From Buxus sempervirens (Eukaryota > Streptophyta > Magnoliopsida > Buxales > Buxaceae): a DNA stretch of 64,000 bases. Below are positions 34,583-45,712 of the stretch, in pieces; positions within the stretch are counted from its first letter, which is position 1; each line of letters opens with the position of its first letter. The position numbers and the translations under genes are program-made. The notes beneath the pieces are model-generated. The model saw only the letters and a program-made list of their open reading frames with translations, was not told the origin of the DNA and did no database searches. The stretch lies in the NCBI GenBank assembly GCA_947561395.2, contig OX387182.1, positions 44,571,949 to 44,635,948 on the forward strand. Reading direction: 5' to 3'.

Positions 34583-34960
34583 TATCCCTTCCTCTTCCCT
34601 TATTAAATAAAAAAAGAACTTATTAACACGAACTTCAGTTTTTTATAAAACCAAAAAGATGTTTAAGAAGTTGAACAATGGAATTTTTATTGAGTGGACT
34701 GCTTTACTTAGCATTATGGGGTTTGTAATTTCTGGCTTAACTGTTAAGAAAATGCAAAATATGTACAATTATTTGGGCCTTGGAGATTTGGAAATGGTGA
34801 ATAATGTCAATGGTAGGGTGGATGACCATTCATCTTCATATCTCTTGGAATTCTCACCATCATAACTGGGTAGATAATTATCATCTCTTGAAATTTCTAA
34901 ACCTTTGAAATTCCTTAATGAATCTCTTATATCTTATATTTCTACATTCATTTACCTTTT
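34583..34960. other. short intergenic island between two LTR nests
   Basis: One of the few stretches without repeat signatures. It contains the possible gene fragment at 34659-34865 and continues, after the next solo LTR, at 40009. Confidence 0.45.
34659..34865 (+). pseudogene. possible fragment of an MSL-type mechanosensitive channel gene
   Basis: A 68-codon frame reads FIEWTALLSIMGFVISGLTV then KKMQNMYNYLGLGDLEMV. This resembles the start of the second membrane segment of plant MscS-like (MSL4-10) channels, where EW, a hydrophobic run, LT and LxLWKWE follow in the same order. It breaks off into unrelated residues, with no upstream or downstream exons in reach. It is either a captured exon fragment or chance similarity. 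Confidence 0.22.
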
Positions 34961-36581
34961 CATATTGTGCGCATGTAAAAATTGATCGCACAACGAGGCG
35001 CATGCAAATGAATGCGTGCCTTGGGACTATTGGAGTCGCCACTACCTGAGAGGTACAGGCAAACACAAGGGGTGCCTATCCAGGCCTAATTTTTCTGGTC
35101 TGTGGCTTTTTAGAGATCTGAGCAAGTTCTCGATTACATCCAGGGAAGTCCGAAGACACCCCGGCCCGCCCCGTCAGTCCAACGGGTCCCTCGGGTCTCC
35201 CTGGTTTTGAGTCAACTCTCACCCTTCCTAATCCAGCATGTTTCTCTTTAAGTCTGGTGGGGACCCTTTGAAGGTGTAGATCCCTTTTATTTTATTTTTA
35301 TCTTTTTATCCTTTTTGGTGAAGTGGGTTGGGTACGAGCCCCGTTGGAAGGCCCGTAGGGATGCCAAGTTGGGCTTGAGCCCATGGCCCAGTAGGATTAT
35401 TGGGTAACCCTTATCAAATATGGCTATTTTGGTTTAAAGACTGATTAAAGCATGTTAGTTATGTGGGTTAAGATTCTTAGGAGGCCCAATGGGCTTGGTA
35501 TTGGCCCATGGGTAGTTAATCAAATGGCCTTTGACCAATTTGAAAATGGGTCTCGGTTTGGGCCGGATTGGTAGCGGGCCCCATTGGAAGGCCCACTAAA
35601 CCTTTGTGGGCCCGAATGGGTCCACAATCTCGAAAACGGGCTTGGATTGACCCACAAAGCCCAATAGGTGCATGTCATATCAAAACGGGTCGGATTGGGT
35701 CTAAAAGACTGATTTTTAATTAATTACGGAAATTGATCGTGTATACAATGCGGTCTGGGCTGAACCGCATTCAATCTGCAGTTCAGGCTCGACCGCATAT
35801 GAAATGCGGTCAAGCCCGAACCACACTGAATATGTGGTTCGGCTCGGATTTCACAAAATCACCGTGTCGCCGGCTGGGTCTGACTCACCTACTTCCTTGG
35901 GGTGTCTGCCAGCTTCTATTGGGGTTCTCTGACACTTCACAGAGACACGAATAGCCCACTTTTGGGCTCAAACGTCCGCTTTCTTGGAGCTATTCACATG
36001 CTTCTCCAACCATTCAATCAAACAAGCATGGATTGAAGGGAAGAGGGAAAAGAGAAGTTAGGGATACATTGGATGACACAGAGAGGACATGACCCCTCTT
36101 ATTATAAAGTAAATAAATCTGCATAAAAAGGTTAGTTCATGAAAGACAAAACAAGACTCTTTGATTTTCATGGAACTCTCCTCTCCTCCCATTTTTTCTA
36201 ATAAAAGGTCCCCTTTACCATGGGGGCCTTGTTTGCATGCACAAGAAGAGCCAATCAAGTTAGAAAGAGTATAAAGATATAATATCTAAAGAAAAAGGAA
36301 TAAAAGAAAACATGTTAGAATGGCCTTATTTTCATATATGTTGAACAAAAAGTATCAGGAAGGCTTACCACACTATTACCTTTCAATTCTAATGAGTAGT
36401 GGTACTCCGAGTGATGTGGACAACGCTTCCGCACTCCTTTTGAATCTCCAAAATGGCTTTGAAAAGGACCTCCCCTTTTATTTTCAAGTGATCAGAAATG
36501 GTGAGGAATGATGCTTTGAGGGGTAAAATGGGTAAAAGAACAGCGTTTGGAGGTTGGGGAGCAGGGGAGAGGTTTGCTGGC

Positions 36582-38990
36582 TGTAGACACCCCAAATTGC
36601 ACTTCAATGTGAGAGAACAATCAAAATGAATTTTAAATGTTTTATTTGAGCTTTGACATGTGTCAAAAAAACTCAATGATACTCAAAAAAGGTGCTAACC
36701 GCACTGAATATATGGTTTTTGTGAATTTGGTCCCAACCGCCCTGTGTATATGGTTGCGATCGCGCATACAGCACGGTTGAAGTTCATGCTTCTTGCGTGA
36801 ACTGCCACATGGCTTCTAGAAGCTTAAGCCGTTCGGCCACGTCGACAGCAATCATGAGGAGCGTAACTGAATTCAAACCGTTCTATTTCTGCGATTAAGG
36901 TTATTTTGCATTGAAACCGTATACGGAGTGGTGGTTTGGCTCAAACCGCACTGTGTATGCGGTTTTGATTGTTTCGTGCATTTGCGAAAAGACTCGATTT
37001 CTGAGCCTTATTTACGCATATTACCTCTCTCCTAGGGACCTGAACTCCCTGTTTTACCCTCCGAAACTTGCAAAATTACTCCAATTCAATCCTTTAATGG
37101 GAATTGGAATAATCTAGAGGAGTTTTTTGGCATACCCTTGGGACATTCATACCCCTGGCTGTACCTATAAATAGAGGGGTCCTCATCTTGCAAAGGGCTG
37201 ACAATTTGAAGCATTGAGGCTCTGCAAGAAGAAGGGAAACTCTGCTGGATTGTCTACTCAAGTGCTCAAGCTACCAAGGTAAAGCTCTATTTTGATTTTC
37301 CAGCTCTCTCTTTACATTTTCAACTCCTATCTTCTAGCTTTTTGTAGTGTAAGGCCACTTGGTGTTTTTTGTAGCCCCAAACCTCTTCCAAAGTACCTTG
37401 GAATCCTCTCTAGCCGTAAAACGTGAAGAAAGATCCTGGGGAAAAAGAAGATGGAATGGATCCTTGAGGCTAGAACCTATTTTGAATGATTTGCATATTT
37501 TTGTGTGTTGATCACTTGTGTTATTTGGATCTGAAGAAAATATTATGATCAATGCTCGCTATAGCATTTTATCTTTGTTTTCACCTAGAAATGTGATTTT
37601 CGACACCTCTTCACACACTTTTCACTGTTTTTCAAGAATAGGCTAGATCTCGGATTCTCTATGCTCAATATGAAAAATCTGAGATCTCAAGCCTTAAAAT
37701 GAACTTTTAGGACTTCATGAGAATGTTTTTCATGATCTCAAGTTGTTTTGGTCGAATTCACTTTCACACATGCACTAGTTTTCCATTTTTATTCAAGGTT
37801 TTCAAAAACATGACAGCATCTGTAGCCTGTCTTAGAATGCTCATAACTTTATCATCCGAATGAATTTTTGAGTGATTTCAAAGACATGTGATAGATGAGA
37901 CTGTCTAGTTTATATCTGGAGATTTTCATTAATTTCCATGAAGCCAATTTTTGATGCCATTTGTTCAAAGTCGGCAGGTCAGTTCAGTCCAGATTGCTGA
38001 ACTTGCTGCTTTGATTGAGCACCGTTTGCTCCTTTTTTATCCGTTTCAAGTGATTTCAATCTCTGTATTTTCCTTGAGGAGTCTATTTTCAAGTCCAATC
38101 AAATTCATAAGATTTTGTTTTGGTTTGTGGCTTGTGTGCTTGGTTGACTCAGAGTGGCTTTGTAACAGAGTTCTGGGTTAATCTGTGATCCTCTAGGCAT
38201 GTTCAAGAGGTCACACAAGTCACAAACGGATGGAGTTTGGTGTGAGGCCTATTTAGTTTGAAATATGTCACCTCCTACTTCATCCATGCAAGTTTTTACG
38301 GATTGAGATGGAGCCAAACTCCACGAATAGAACTTCAAAAATGCCTACTCGCCGCTTTTTTTGATTTATAACAGCAGATTTTAATAGTGTATTTCTCTTT
38401 TGTTTTAAATCAGATTGAGCTGATTTTTTTTATACTAAATATCCTACTTCATACCAGCTTTCTAATAGTTTTGGTTTCATTTGATTTGAGTTTGAATCGA
38501 GGGATTTCTGAGTGATCCAAGCTTTCAAGCTGTTATGGTCTGATTTTTCCAAATTTGCTTTGGCTTGATTTTTCTCAATTTTTACTTTCATTTTTATTCT
38601 CTCACGAAGTCTTAGAAGTGATATATCCATGGAGAGAGTCCATATTTATTGGACCACTCATGTGGGAGAATCACACACATATTTGCTTACTTTCAAGCAA
38701 TTCTCTATTTATTGTGATTAGCAAACAGTCCTTTGAGCATGACAAGCATATAGCAACCGTCTTATACGGATGAGTGGGGGTGCCTAACACCTTCCCCTGC
38801 TCATAACTGATTCCCCTTACCTGATCTCTGGATTTTTCCTTGTAGTAGAGCTACTTTGGCTCTATTTGGCATTATATGATATCTTTGGTGTCCATTCACA
38901 CCTTAACTTGAATGGTGGCGACTCTCTATTTTTATCAATCCCCGCGTGATGATATCGGAAGTCATCTAGGTGACATTTCCATGTCTCACA
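36582..38990 (+). mobile_element. solo LTR (TGTAGACACCCC family), 2.4 kb, nested
   Basis: It starts TGTAGACACCCCAAATTGCA and ends CCATGTCTCACA, with CTGGC on both sides (36577-36581, 38991-38995). It is the same family as the 5' LTR at 60726-62994. AACCGCA...TGCGGTT motifs lie at 36690-36970, then CCTATAAATAGAGG (near 37165) and a leader with AAGAAGAAGGG. TGGCGACTC is found at 38916-38924. No internal part. Confidence 0.87.
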
Positions 38991-39084
38991 CTGGCAGTAG
39001 GACAGAGTAGGGACGGAGTGGCAAAAGGATGGGGGGACCAACCTTCTTAACAATGGGGGGTGGAGGCCTATTTATAGGCAAAAA

Positions 39085-39445
39085 TTTCCAGAACCGCACT
39101 TGAAGTGCGGTTCTGTGCAATTTGGTCAGAACCGCACTTAAAGTGCGGTTCCTCCTGAATTTCACTTAAAGTGCAAAAACCACACTTAAAGTGCGGTTGG
39201 CATTTAAAACGTGCGAATCTACCAGCTGTCGCCGTACGAGACACGCGTCTCGCTTTTAGAAGATCAAAACCGCATTTGAAGTGCGGTTAGTGCGGTTCAA
39301 ACCAAACCGCACTTAAAATGCAGTTGTGCGAATCTGGGCGAATTTGCCAACTGTCGCCGTACGATACACGCATCCCGCTTCTAGAAGCTCAAAACCGCAT
39401 TTGGAATGCTGTTGAGACCAAACCGCACTTTAAATGCGGTCGCGC
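39085..39445. repeat. array of ACCGCACTTNAAGTGCGGT palindromes
   Basis: At least six copies or half-copies: AACCGCACTTGAAGTGCGGTT, ACCGCACTTAAAGTGCGGTT, then more diverged pairs. The motif is a near-perfect 19-bp inverted repeat, positioned in the promoter region of the minus-strand solo LTR. Confidence 0.8.
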
Positions 39446-40008
39446 ACGTTTTTTAAATGTTTGATTTGAAACACTTTATCCAATTTGGTTTTGAGCTCAA
39501 ATTTGGTCCAATTCTTTCATGATTTCCGATTATTTTAATGTAAAAAATCTTAGATATTTTTTATACAAATATTATTTAAGTCCCGATATTTATTTGCTGC
39601 AACTTTACCTGCTCTTTTGCCACGCGAGCAGTTTTCTTGAATTTTTGACCGACAATAACTTTTCCGTCCAGACTCCGATTCGAGCAAACTTAATGTCGTT
39701 GGAATCGGCTCGAAGTCCTCTATCCACCGGGATCAAAGTGGGAAGCTGAATTGGGGTCAAGCAAAAAGTCAACTTTTCACTCCCCAAAAGTTTGACCAGC
39801 TCATAACTTCCTCATCCGGGTTCCGATTCTAGCAAATTCAGTTGCGTTGGAACCGTGTCAGAATGCTCTTTTCAATGAGAGGAAGTTTGATGATTAATTT
39901 GCACGAAATCAAGAAGTCAAAATTTTGCCCCCTCAGGGTTTGACTTTTCAAATCAGAATTTCATTTTCTACACTTTTTGGGGTGCAAAAATCAGGTGCTA
40001 ACACATAT

Positions 40009-41395
40009 CTTATTGTCTTTTCATATTCTTGTAATTATGACTCTAGCCTATAAAATGGGGTTTTGAGGAGAATGAAATGTGCACAGAAGGAAAAAAAAAA
40101 AAGAATACTGAATCAGAAGAAGGAAGGGGAAATATTACATGTCTTCTCATATCCAAGTTGTTGTTTTTTGGTATAAAAATAACTTCTTAATTGCTCAAGA
40201 TGGATGTTCAGTATTTTGATTATGGGCCGAAAATTATTGTTCAAGTTTGCACTAAGTTTAGTTTGGTTTTACTTACATTGTACTTGATTCAATGTTGTCT
40301 TTGTTTTTATTATTTGACATCAATAAAGTTACTATACGCGTTCCTAATTTTGAAATAAACCTACCTTTTATTCTCATTTTCCTCCTAAAATATTGATTAT
40401 CATTTTCTTTGTCCAAAATATTCTCAAAATTTTATTCATCACATATCTTAAGAAACTCTTATATTAGAGATTGTCAATGTTAGCATTGATTTTTGTACTT
40501 GATTCAATGCTTCTATTTGGTTTTTTAAATTTGTTTATGCTTGTTAGACCATACTAATTATGATCTTCTAATTATGAAGCTATATATCTGTAAATTCAAC
40601 TAGTTAATATATCCATCATGAGATCTTTGAGATGCTTAGATAATTTTTCTTTATTACTAAGATTATTCATTAGAACTAAACTTTACATGGAAACTACTAT
40701 AAATTATACCCAACCAATAAGTAACTTAAAATGTCAATTACAGGAATGAGTTAGGAATTTTTCCGGAGGCAAATATGGATCGACTTTATGTTAAATATTA
40801 TGCATGTCATTTCTTATATAGTCAAGTTCTTAGCTACATAACATGCCTTAAACACAAGCACTCATACGTTTTTTTAATTATTATATTATATTTCTTCTAA
40901 TCCAACAAATTTGATCTAAACAAAATTTATACTACAAATTGTGTTTGGATGGGTTTGTTTACATGGAGATATTTAGAGATGGTTCAATTTTGAGTCAAAA
41001 GCCAATTTGATTTGTTTATGGGTAGACATCAAAATATAGCTTATATTGAACCAAAAAGGAGTTAACCCTTGTACTGTATATATGCAAGAGGTTAATATGA
41101 TGTTTGATAGTGGAATGATCTGTATGAATACTTAAAGATTATAAAGGATTTATATTAAAAAAATAATGTATACATGGTACACTATTTATTACAAAATATT
41201 GAAAAGTTGGTCGTGACATTTATCCAATCTTGGCTTTGTTTATAAAACATATTTAGATGTAGATACAATTTATAATCAAGAATTTAAAATTAAGTAATGA
41301 AAGTAATCGGTTAAAGGTTTATTTATTTGTTTTACTAGCATTTACCATAACTAATATTGTCATTCAAATTCTTTCACGTGCACATGTGCTTCTCA
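40009..41395. other. AT-rich intergenic DNA
   Basis: Continuation of the island at 34583. No gene, RNA or clear repeat terminus was recognised. Confidence 0.4.
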
Positions 41396-41624
41396 CTTAA
41401 CTATACTAATATATAAAGGGAATAGAGGACATTCAGGCTGGACAATCTATGCCCAAATCGTCCCTCAACTTTCTCCCATTTTACAGGTTTGTTATGCTAC
41501 GTTAGCAAAACGTATCAAATGAAATGACATGTGCTCTATTTTAACATGGGGCATCTTTCTAACTCGGTCCCACAAAAAAAGAGTTTCCTAATTTGCTATG
41601 TGCGTAGCCCGTGCAATCTCCTGG
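41396..41624 (+). mobile_element. Helitron-like small element
   Basis: It begins ACTATACTAATATATAAAGG and ends TGCTATGTGCGTAGCCCGTG CAATCTC-CTGG before T. Start and end words match those of the 19586-19877 element; the terminal hairpin is degraded here. Confidence 0.4.
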
Positions 41625-41752
41625 TATAATTATATATAATCTTATAATTGAAAATTCATAATTTAAGAGAAATCTTGTATTTCAATAAATAACCAATTTT
41701 TTTAATTACTTTATTCTCAGCATAATAAAGTCATTTTTTTAAAAATTATTCT

Positions 41753-42273
41753 TAGGGACAGCAAATGTTCGATTTTGAGGAAAACTGAAATTAAACCGTC
41801 ATGTTTGTAATAAAAAACAAAACCGAACTGAAACCGTTACAATTTAGTAATTTAAAAACCGAAATCGAACCAATTGCCTAACGGTTTAATCAGTTTTCAT
41901 CATTGTGGTCTCAAATTTGAGCCCAATAACATATCAAATTTCATAATTTACAAGTAATTAAACTTTTTTCAATAGTTTGAGCTCAAACCTGTGTCACAAA
42001 CTAGCTAGTAAAAAATGACAAACCAATTAAACCAATTATAAATATCTTTTCAATGGTTTCATATACAAAGTAACAACTAACATATTTTACAAAACGCATA
42101 AATGAGTGCACAACTGCTTAATAGCCTGTTCGGTTTTGATTCAATTTGACCTTAAAACCGCAATGGTTTTTCCAATATAAAACCAAAACCAAACCGAAAT
42201 CGTTTAATAAAGACTCAAAACTGACCCTAATAAGTTTGGTTTAACAGTTTTAACCGAACCATTGCCATCCCTA
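41753..42273. mobile_element. hAT-type MITE, 521 bp, degraded
   Basis: The left end TAGGGACAGCAAATGTTCG and the reversed right end TAGGGATGGCAATGGTTCGG form imperfect inverted repeats; CCGAACC/AACCGAA words fill the subterminal parts. The flanking octamers ATTATTCT and GTCATTGT match at five of eight positions, so the TSD is old or coincidental. Confidence 0.55.
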
Positions 42274-42922
42274 GTCATTGTGCAAGTATTATGAATATTA
42301 TTTTATAAAAACTAATTCACCATAAATGCTTTTGAGAAATAACATTTTTCTATTTTTTTTTTTTGCATTCATTAATGTTAACACAAATTTTGTCTCTAAA
42401 ACAAAAGACAAGAAAAATGGAACAAATAACAATTTGTATTAAAAATGAAGAAAATGGGTACAATCTTTGTGATTCTCCTCTGATTCGATCTCCTTAATGT
42501 GTCTTGATCCAAGGGCTACACAAGCTTGATCTTGAATCGAACTTCAATATTTAACTTGAGGGCTGCAAGAGCTTGATCTCAAATTGGACTTTGATCTTCG
42601 TTTTGGGGGCCGTAAAGCTTGATCTCGAACCAGATGATCTTCTTTCTTTGTGATTGTGATTTGTCTTCTCTTTTCTCAAAGTATAAATTTGATAAAGAAA
42701 AAACGGGGTAGATTTGTGTAGACTTGAATCTTCTTTGAATTTCTGTAGAGTTTCTCCAAGTTTTAGGCAAATCTTCTAGAACTTGAAAGGTCCTTTCTTC
42801 TCACTGAGGTCCTCTATTTATAGGCAAAGGGTATGAACACTTGCCATAATATGAGGATCTCTTTTGATTGAGAATTTCCTTATGAGGATGCATCTCATTT
42901 GGCAACAATTTGAATTAAATGG
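42274..42922. other. intergenic DNA flanking the minus-strand LTR
   Basis: Includes a repeated CTTGATCTCGAA/CTTGATCTTGAATCG word (42520-42630) and TCTATTTATAGGC (42811, TATA-like on the minus strand). No gene is visible. Confidence 0.35.
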
Positions 42923-44454
42923 TGTGAGACATGGGAAAAATCAATCTCGTGACTTTCTGTTCATCACACGGGATTTGAAAAAGGGGAAGAGTCGCCACCA
43001 TTCTTTTTAGGTGTGAATGGACACTAAAATCATCAAAATAAGCAACAAGGCAAAACTAGAGTAAAATTAATTCCACCTTAAAATAAAAAATCCAGAGATG
43101 GGTAAGGGGATTAGATTATGAATAGGGGAAGGTGTTAGACACCCCCATTCATCCACACAAAGTGGTTGCCAAGTATTGTTCATGCTTAAAATAAAGAAAG
43201 CTTGCTAATATAAAAGGCTTGAAAAGAATTAAACGCATGTATGATCCCCCCACATGAGAAGTACAATGAATTTTAGACCCTCTTTATGGAAGTACCACTT
43301 CTAGGACATCACCATTAATTGCAAATCAAAATAAAACTTGAATACAAGCAAATTGAGGCAAATCCGAAGCACTCGGTAAAAGATGGAGCCATTTGACCAT
43401 AAATCATTCAAATCAAATTCAAATTGAATTAAACCAAATCCATTTAAAAGATTATGACAAATAAAAGATTCAGGAAAATTTTCAAGTAGATCCGATTAAA
43501 ATCCTAAGAGTTATGCTTGTTTGAAATTCAGTGTTATAAGTTGATAAAAGTGGCAAGCAGGCAACTTTGAAAACTTATTTGTAAAGATTGGCTCCATATA
43601 AATCTTTGAAAATTTGTAAGAATGAAGTATGTGGTGCCATCTTTCGAATGAAATAGGCCTCACACAAAAATTCATTCGGGTGTGACTTGTGTAACCTCAC
43701 GAACATGCCCAGAAGATCACAGATCAGCACAGAATGGTGCTATAGGGCAGTTCTGAGTAAATCAGACACACAAGACACAAATGAAAGCAAAAATTTTTGA
43801 AACCAATTGGATTTGAAAGCATACTCATAAAGGAAAACACAGAAATCAAAATCACCCAAATCGAACTTAAAACGAGCAAATGGTGCTCAGTCAAAGTGAC
43901 AGGTTCAGCAATCTGGCCTGGACTGACCTGTTGACTTTGATCGAATGGTGTCCAAAATCCACTCCATAAAAATTGATGAATTTTGACAAACACAAACTAG
44001 ACAATCACACCTTTCACATGTCTTTGGAATCACTCCAAAATTCATCCGGATGATGAAGTTATGGGTGTTCCAAGATCAGGTGCAGGTGCTGTCCAGATTT
44101 GAGACTTTTAAGCAAAATCAAGTCAAAACAGTGAGCAAGTGTGTGTGTAATCTAAACTAAAATCATTTGGAAAAATGTTGAAAAACCTCCAGAAGGATAT
44201 AGGGCACGAATTTGGCTCACCATTCTCTTTGATTGGAGAGAATATACCAAAACCCCCCAAAATGGAGCACAAATGCCCAAAACAGAGAGATTAAACCGAG
44301 AGGTCTTCTATATCCAAAGAAAAACTTGCTTGTATTCTTTTGAAAACCATTTAGAAATGTCCAAGAAATGCTTGGGGCCATTCATTTCAGATCTACCATA
44401 ATGAATACGATGGATCCAAAATACAAGCCTATTTCACATCAAATCGAGTGAGAT

Positions 44455-44576
44455 GTGTGCATGTGTAAAAAAAAACCTTTTTCCAAAGGGAATGGAGATC
44501 CAATGCTATCAAGAGCATGGATCTAGGTATTCTCCGCAAAAAAGAAAATAAAAAATATAAAATTAATCAACACATC
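44455..44576. repeat. 122-bp direct repeat, left copy
   Basis: Runs from GTGTGCATGTG to ATCAACACATC. The copy at 45591-45712 differs at about two positions. The two bracket the LTR-like insertion, with a 3-base filler (GGA) on the right. Confidence 0.85.
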
Positions 44577-45587
44577 TGAAAGAGTAGAGGACTACTCTAT
44601 AGGTCCACGATCTATAACAATTCAGAATTGAACAATGCGGAAACAATACACAGAGAATTATACGAGGAAACCTGGATCCAGATCCAGGAAAAACCTCGAG
44701 TCTATATGAGGCGACTAACCCTTCAAAATCCACTATTGAATGAAAAGACAATTACAAAGGAGTACATACTTAACCTTTACAATTTGACTCACTCAACAGC
44801 AATCCACAGTTCGAATCCACGAACTGCAACACAGCTTGAATCCACAAGCTGCAGAACACGATCAGTCCAGATCGCAAACAATCACTCACCAGTGATCGAC
44901 AGTTCGAATCCACGAACTGCAACACAGCTTGAATCCACAAGCTGCAGAACACGATCAATCCAGATCGCAGCAATCCCCTCAGAATCCACTGAGACGATCC
45001 AATGCAGTAGGAATCCACCTACGCATCAATCAAGGCCGATCACCAGTCCAGGCGATCACACGATCAGATGAAGTTCCGAATTGAAGAAGAATCCTCTATC
45101 TTCAATTCCAGGTGATCTATCTCAGATCTCCCCCTCACTCGATCGCCGACTCTCTAAAGAAGATTTGATCGAATCTCAAACACCTCAAGATTCGAAATCA
45201 AAATAATCCAAAGACAAAAGTCACAATTAAAAATTACAACACGTCTATTTAAAGAATAAAACTCAGATCGCGTCGAGCGCTGGTGGCGTCGTGAAGCGAT
45301 CGATGTAGACGGCAGGAAGCGAACTCAAGTCCCGCTCAGAGTAAGTTGAATCAGTTAAAAGCGCGCTGCTAGCGAGCTGCTAGCGGGAGAGTAAGCGGCA
45401 TGTGCACGGACCTTTCTTTCAAAACACTAATTCCCTTATGCGCTGCCAGCGGGGTGGCAGCGGCGTGGTAGCAGTGTGGTGGCATCAACTTCTTCTTCTT
45501 TACTAAATTCACTGAATTTTCATTGTTTAATCTGCACATCTTGAAGCTTCATTAGAAGACATAATTTGTCAAATATTTGCCATAACA
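44577..45587 (-). mobile_element. LTR-like element, 1.01 kb, with a hairpin-rich leader
   Basis: On the minus strand it begins TGTTATGGCAAATATTTG and ends CCTCTACTCTTTCA, so it has TG...CA ends. A TATA-like TTTAAATAG (45253-45245) precedes the region that would be transcribed. From 45108 down to 44671 that region consists largely of short hairpins. Upstream (45270-45480) is a cluster of CGCTGCTAGCG/CGCTGCCAGCG inverted motifs. It may be a solo LTR of Ty1/Copia type; no coding or PBS is available to confirm. Confidence 0.5.
44671..45108 (-). repeat. array of about ten hairpins sharing loop AATCCA/AGTCCA
   Basis: Inverted repeats seen directly: CCTGGATC/GATCCAGG (44671-44688); CAGTTCG-AATCCA-CGAACTG (44807-44826, 44900-44919); CAGCTTG-AATCCA-CAAGCTG (44832-44851, 44925-44944); CGATC-AGTCCA-GATCG (44859-44874); CGATC-AATCCA-GATCG (44952-44967); CTCAG-AATCCA-CTGAG (44978-44993); GTAGG-AATCCA-CCTAC (45007-45022); GATCACC-AGTCCA-GGCGATC (45038-45057, one mismatch); GAATTGAAGA/TCTTCAATTC with an 11-base loop (45078-45108). 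A 93-bp tandem duplication (44807-44899, 44900-44970) accounts for three repeated pairs. The loop is nearly constant while stems differ. Confidence 0.85.
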
Positions 45588-45590
45588 GGA

Positions 45591-45712
45591 GTGTGCATGT
45601 GTAAAAAAAAACCTTTTTCTGAAGGGAATGGAGATCCAATGCTATCAAGAGCATGGATCTAGGTATTCTCCGCAAAAAAGAAAATAAAAAATATAAAATT
45701 AATCAACACATC
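45591..45712. repeat. 122-bp direct repeat, right copy
   Basis: A near-identical copy of 44455-44576, starting three bases after the LTR-like element. Confidence 0.85.

Larger units (their letters stand above)
34966..40003 (-). mobile_element. solo LTR, Ogre-type (TGTTAGCACC), with a second solo LTR inside
   Basis: On the minus strand it starts TGTTAGCACCTGATTTTTGC and ends CATGCGCACA; CATAT flanks both sides (34961-34965, 40004-40008). Start and end resemble the TGTAAGCACC...GCGCACA family. Its own length is about 2.6 kb after excluding the inserted 36582-38990 LTR. ACCGCA/TGCGGT motifs occur at 39090-39440, on both sides of a minus-strand TATA-like CCTATAAATAGG (near 39066-39077), and at 35740-35840. 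A PBS-like TGGCGACTC (35041-35033) lies inside its end. Confidence 0.85.

Noticed and set aside
44628-45071. 147-codon open frame with SNPRTATQLESTS repeats
   Set aside because: Translation of the hairpin-rich 93-bp duplication; the structure lies in nucleotide complementarity, not protein.
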